In this document: positions 62,412 through 64,000 of the stretch, one piece after another
How the letters are laid out: every line of letters begins with the position of its first letter
Numbering within the stretch: position 1 is the stretch's first letter
Origin: Ohtaekwangia sp036568665
GTDB taxonomy: Bacteria; Bacteroidota; Bacteroidia; Cytophagales; Cyclobacteriaceae
DNA length: 64,000 bases
Assembly: GCF_036568665.1 (NCBI RefSeq)
Contig: NZ_DATCSD010000050.1
Coordinates: forward strand, 43,317-107,316
Direction of reading: 5' to 3'
Notes under the pieces: generated by a model
The model's input: only the letters and a program-made list of their open reading frames with translations
Database searches by the model: none
Told to the model about the DNA's origin: nothing
Made by a program: the position numbers and the translations under genes

Positions 62412-64000
62412 ATGAATTTACGAACATTTGTTTTTATTATCTGCGCCCTCATTACTATTTACCCGCGTCAGTCACGGGGACAGAATCCTGAAAATATAGA
62501 CAGCCTCAAGCGTGAATTACAAAACGCAGTGGCCGACACACAGCGTGTAAAGATTCTTTTTACCATTTCGATGAAGTACCAGGGCTTCGAGCCAGACTCT
62601 GCTATGGCGTATGCAACAAAAAGTCTGGAGAAATCAAAAACCATTCACTATACCAAAGGACAGGCAGATGCATTATTGCAAATCGGGCGGTTGAAACGTG
62701 ACCAGGATAATACTGTAGAAGCACTCAACAACATGTTTGAAGCGCTGAAACTATACCGTGAGATTAACGACCAGGTACAGATCGCCAATTCACTCAACGA
62801 TATTAGTATAGTGTATGCGAACTCGAACGACCTGGAGAAATCACTTGACTACTTCAAGCAGTCACTGGAGATATTTCAACAGATGGGCGATGAGAAAGGC
62901 GAATCGTATGCCCTCAACAACATCGGTATCATTTACCAGGATCTTGGGAATGAAGCGATGGCAAAGGAATATTTTATCAAGTCGTTAAAGATAAAAGAGA
63001 AGAATAAAGATCTCTATGGTATATCGCGCGGCTATAGCAACCTCGGTTCAATTTCCGAGAATCACCAGCAATGGAACGAAGCGTTGACTTATTACTTCAA
63101 GGCTGACTCGATCTTTGAACAAACCCAAGACCTGCAGGCGCAGTCGATAAACTTCTCTGCTATAGCCCGTATAAAAGAAAAACAAGGCAACGTTGCTGAA
63201 GCTATACGCTACGCCACACGTGCGCTGGAGAAAGGCAGAGAGATCAAAGCACTATCGCCCATGCTAAAGGCCAGCAAGCTGCTGGCATCATTCGAAGAGA
63301 AGCGCAGCAACTATAAAGTTTCCCTCTCCTATCAAAAATTATATAACGAACTGGCAGATAGTTTACATAATGAAACTAACCGTGCAAACCTCGAAGAACT
63401 GAAGGCTCGCTTCAACCTCGAAGAAAAAGAGCGCCAGATTGTATTGCTCAAGAAAGACCAGGAGTTGCAACAGGCACGACTGGAGAGTAAAAATATTCTG
63501 GCCTATTCACTCACTGCCGGAATTGTTTTACTATCACTGGTAATCGGCTTGCTATACTATGCTTTCCATACTACACGCAGTAAGAAGAACAGCCTTGCAT
63601 TAAAGAATCAGGAAATTGAAAAACAGAAAGACGATCTCGACAAACTCAACAAAGAAAAAGATCGCTTCTTCTCCATCCTGTCGCACGATCTGCGCGGACC
63701 GCTCAACTCGCTCAAAGGTTTCTCTTACTTGTTAACCGAGCATGTGGATTCCCTTACTACTGAAGAGCTGATGATGATGCGCACCAAGATTGATAACTCA
63801 CTCGACAATCTCACAGAACTCATCAATAATATACTCGAGTGGTCGATGACATCATCGCGCAAACGCAAATGGACGTTCGATAAGATTAACACCACAGCAC
63901 TTATTCAGAAAAATATAGCGCTATACCAAACCATGGCCGAGAGCAAAGGTATAAAACTGCAGTTCCATCCTATAGGTGAGCTATATGGCTATGGCGATTA
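62412..64000 (+). CDS. TPR sensor histidine kinase, truncated at window end
   Basis: At least 529 residues are visible. A signal peptide (residues 1-23) is followed by about five TPR repeats (residues 50-300, for example NSLNDISIVYANSNDLEKSLDYFKQSLEIFQQMGD), a coiled coil, one membrane helix (LAYSLTAGIVLLSLVIGLLYYAF, about 358-380) and a HisKA region with FFSILSHDLRGPLNSLKGFSYLL, where His is the phosphorylation site. The ATPase domain has just begun (ESKGIKLQFHP) when the window ends. This periplasmic-TPR kinase type is common in Bacteroidota. Its response regulator is not visible. Confidence 0.92.
   Translation, partial: MNLRTFVFIICALITIYPRQSRGQNPENIDSLKRELQNAVADTQRVKILFTISMKYQGFEPDSAMAYATKSLEKSKTIHYTKGQADALLQIGRLKRDQDNTVEALNNMFEALKLYREINDQVQIANSLNDISIVYANSNDLEKSLDYFKQSLEIFQQMGDEKGESYALNNIGIIYQDLGNEAMAKEYFIKSLKIKEKNKDLYGISRGYSNLGSISENHQQWNEALTYYFKADSIFEQTQDLQAQSINFSAIARIKEKQGNVAEAIRYATRALEKGREIKALSPMLKASKLLASFEEKRSNYKVSLSYQKLYNELADSLHNETNRANLEELKARFNLEEKERQIVLLKKDQELQQARLESKNILAYSLTAGIVLLSLVIGLLYYAFHTTRSKKNSLALKNQEIEKQKDDLDKLNKEKDRFFSILSHDLRGPLNSLKGFSYLLTEHVDSLTTEELMMMRTKIDNSLDNLTELINNILEWSMTSSRKRKWTFDKINTTALIQKNIALYQTMAESKGIKLQFHPIGELYGYGD

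Overview
The window is a chromosomal segment of a member of the Bacteroidota, most likely of the order Cytophagales (Ohtaekwangia/Chryseolinea-like; this placement is an inference). The evidence is: several secreted proteins ending in type IX secretion (T9SS) sorting domains; a giant gliding-motility-type adhesin next to a PorP/SprF protein; a bacillithiol gene (bshB1); a short primary sigma factor of the Bacteroidota kind; genes without clear Shine-Dalgarno sequences; and promoters of the TTTG-N19-TAnnTTTG type, with a textbook example in front of tRNA-Thr. The sequence is also strikingly rich in TATA, inside genes as well as between them. I see no rRNA, CRISPR array, insertion sequence, phage or integrase.

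Layout. 0-3.6 kb: a partial lipoprotein, an NTF2-like protein, and a compact leftward cluster of five small, poorly characterised genes (a DUF6915-like protein, two unknowns, a DUF6745-like protein and a small protein with a GHAH motif) behind a recognisable promoter. This is the best candidate here for an undescribed system. 3.7-15.3 kb: a two-gene ABC exporter, a short-chain dehydrogenase, a second ABC ATPase, a DUF4097 beta-strand-repeat protein, a cyclase-TolB-TPR protein, an ExbD-like lipoprotein, an aldo/keto reductase, an AraC regulator, a secreted sorbosone-dehydrogenase-like protein and a DUF1328 peptide. 15.7-28 kb: mostly housekeeping genes, namely an SPFH lipoprotein, tRNA-Thr, a DUF349 protein, YqgE/AlgH, pdxH, bshB1, trxB, rpoD, pnp, rpsO and an LptF/LptG permease with an unusual insertion.

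28-36 kb: the PorP/SprF protein and the 2317-residue adhesin. 36.7-42.4 kb: a TauE/SafE permease with an extra C-terminal domain, a second SDR, a Tat-exported molybdopterin dehydrogenase subunit without its usual iron-sulfur partner, and a membrane-bound class III cyclase. 42.5-57 kb: carbohydrate-active and secreted proteins. A GH8 enzyme and an alginate-lyase-family enzyme share nearly identical discoidin plus fascin-like plus T9SS tails. They are followed by DUF1801 and VOC proteins, a DUF1080 protein divergent from an AraC regulator across a perfect inverted repeat, a GAF sensor, a thioredoxin-fold protein, a 41-codon ORF, and an 1140-residue sorbosone-dehydrogenase-like protein with CBM6 and discoidin modules. 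57-64 kb: a PadR regulator translationally coupled to a large FtsX-type permease, a lipoprotein metalloprotease, a GyrI-like protein, and a TPR histidine kinase cut by the window end.

Many gene starts were moved inward from the longest open frame to the ATG that best fits the family or the signal peptide; these choices are stated per gene. Family names come from recognising motifs by eye, without database searches.
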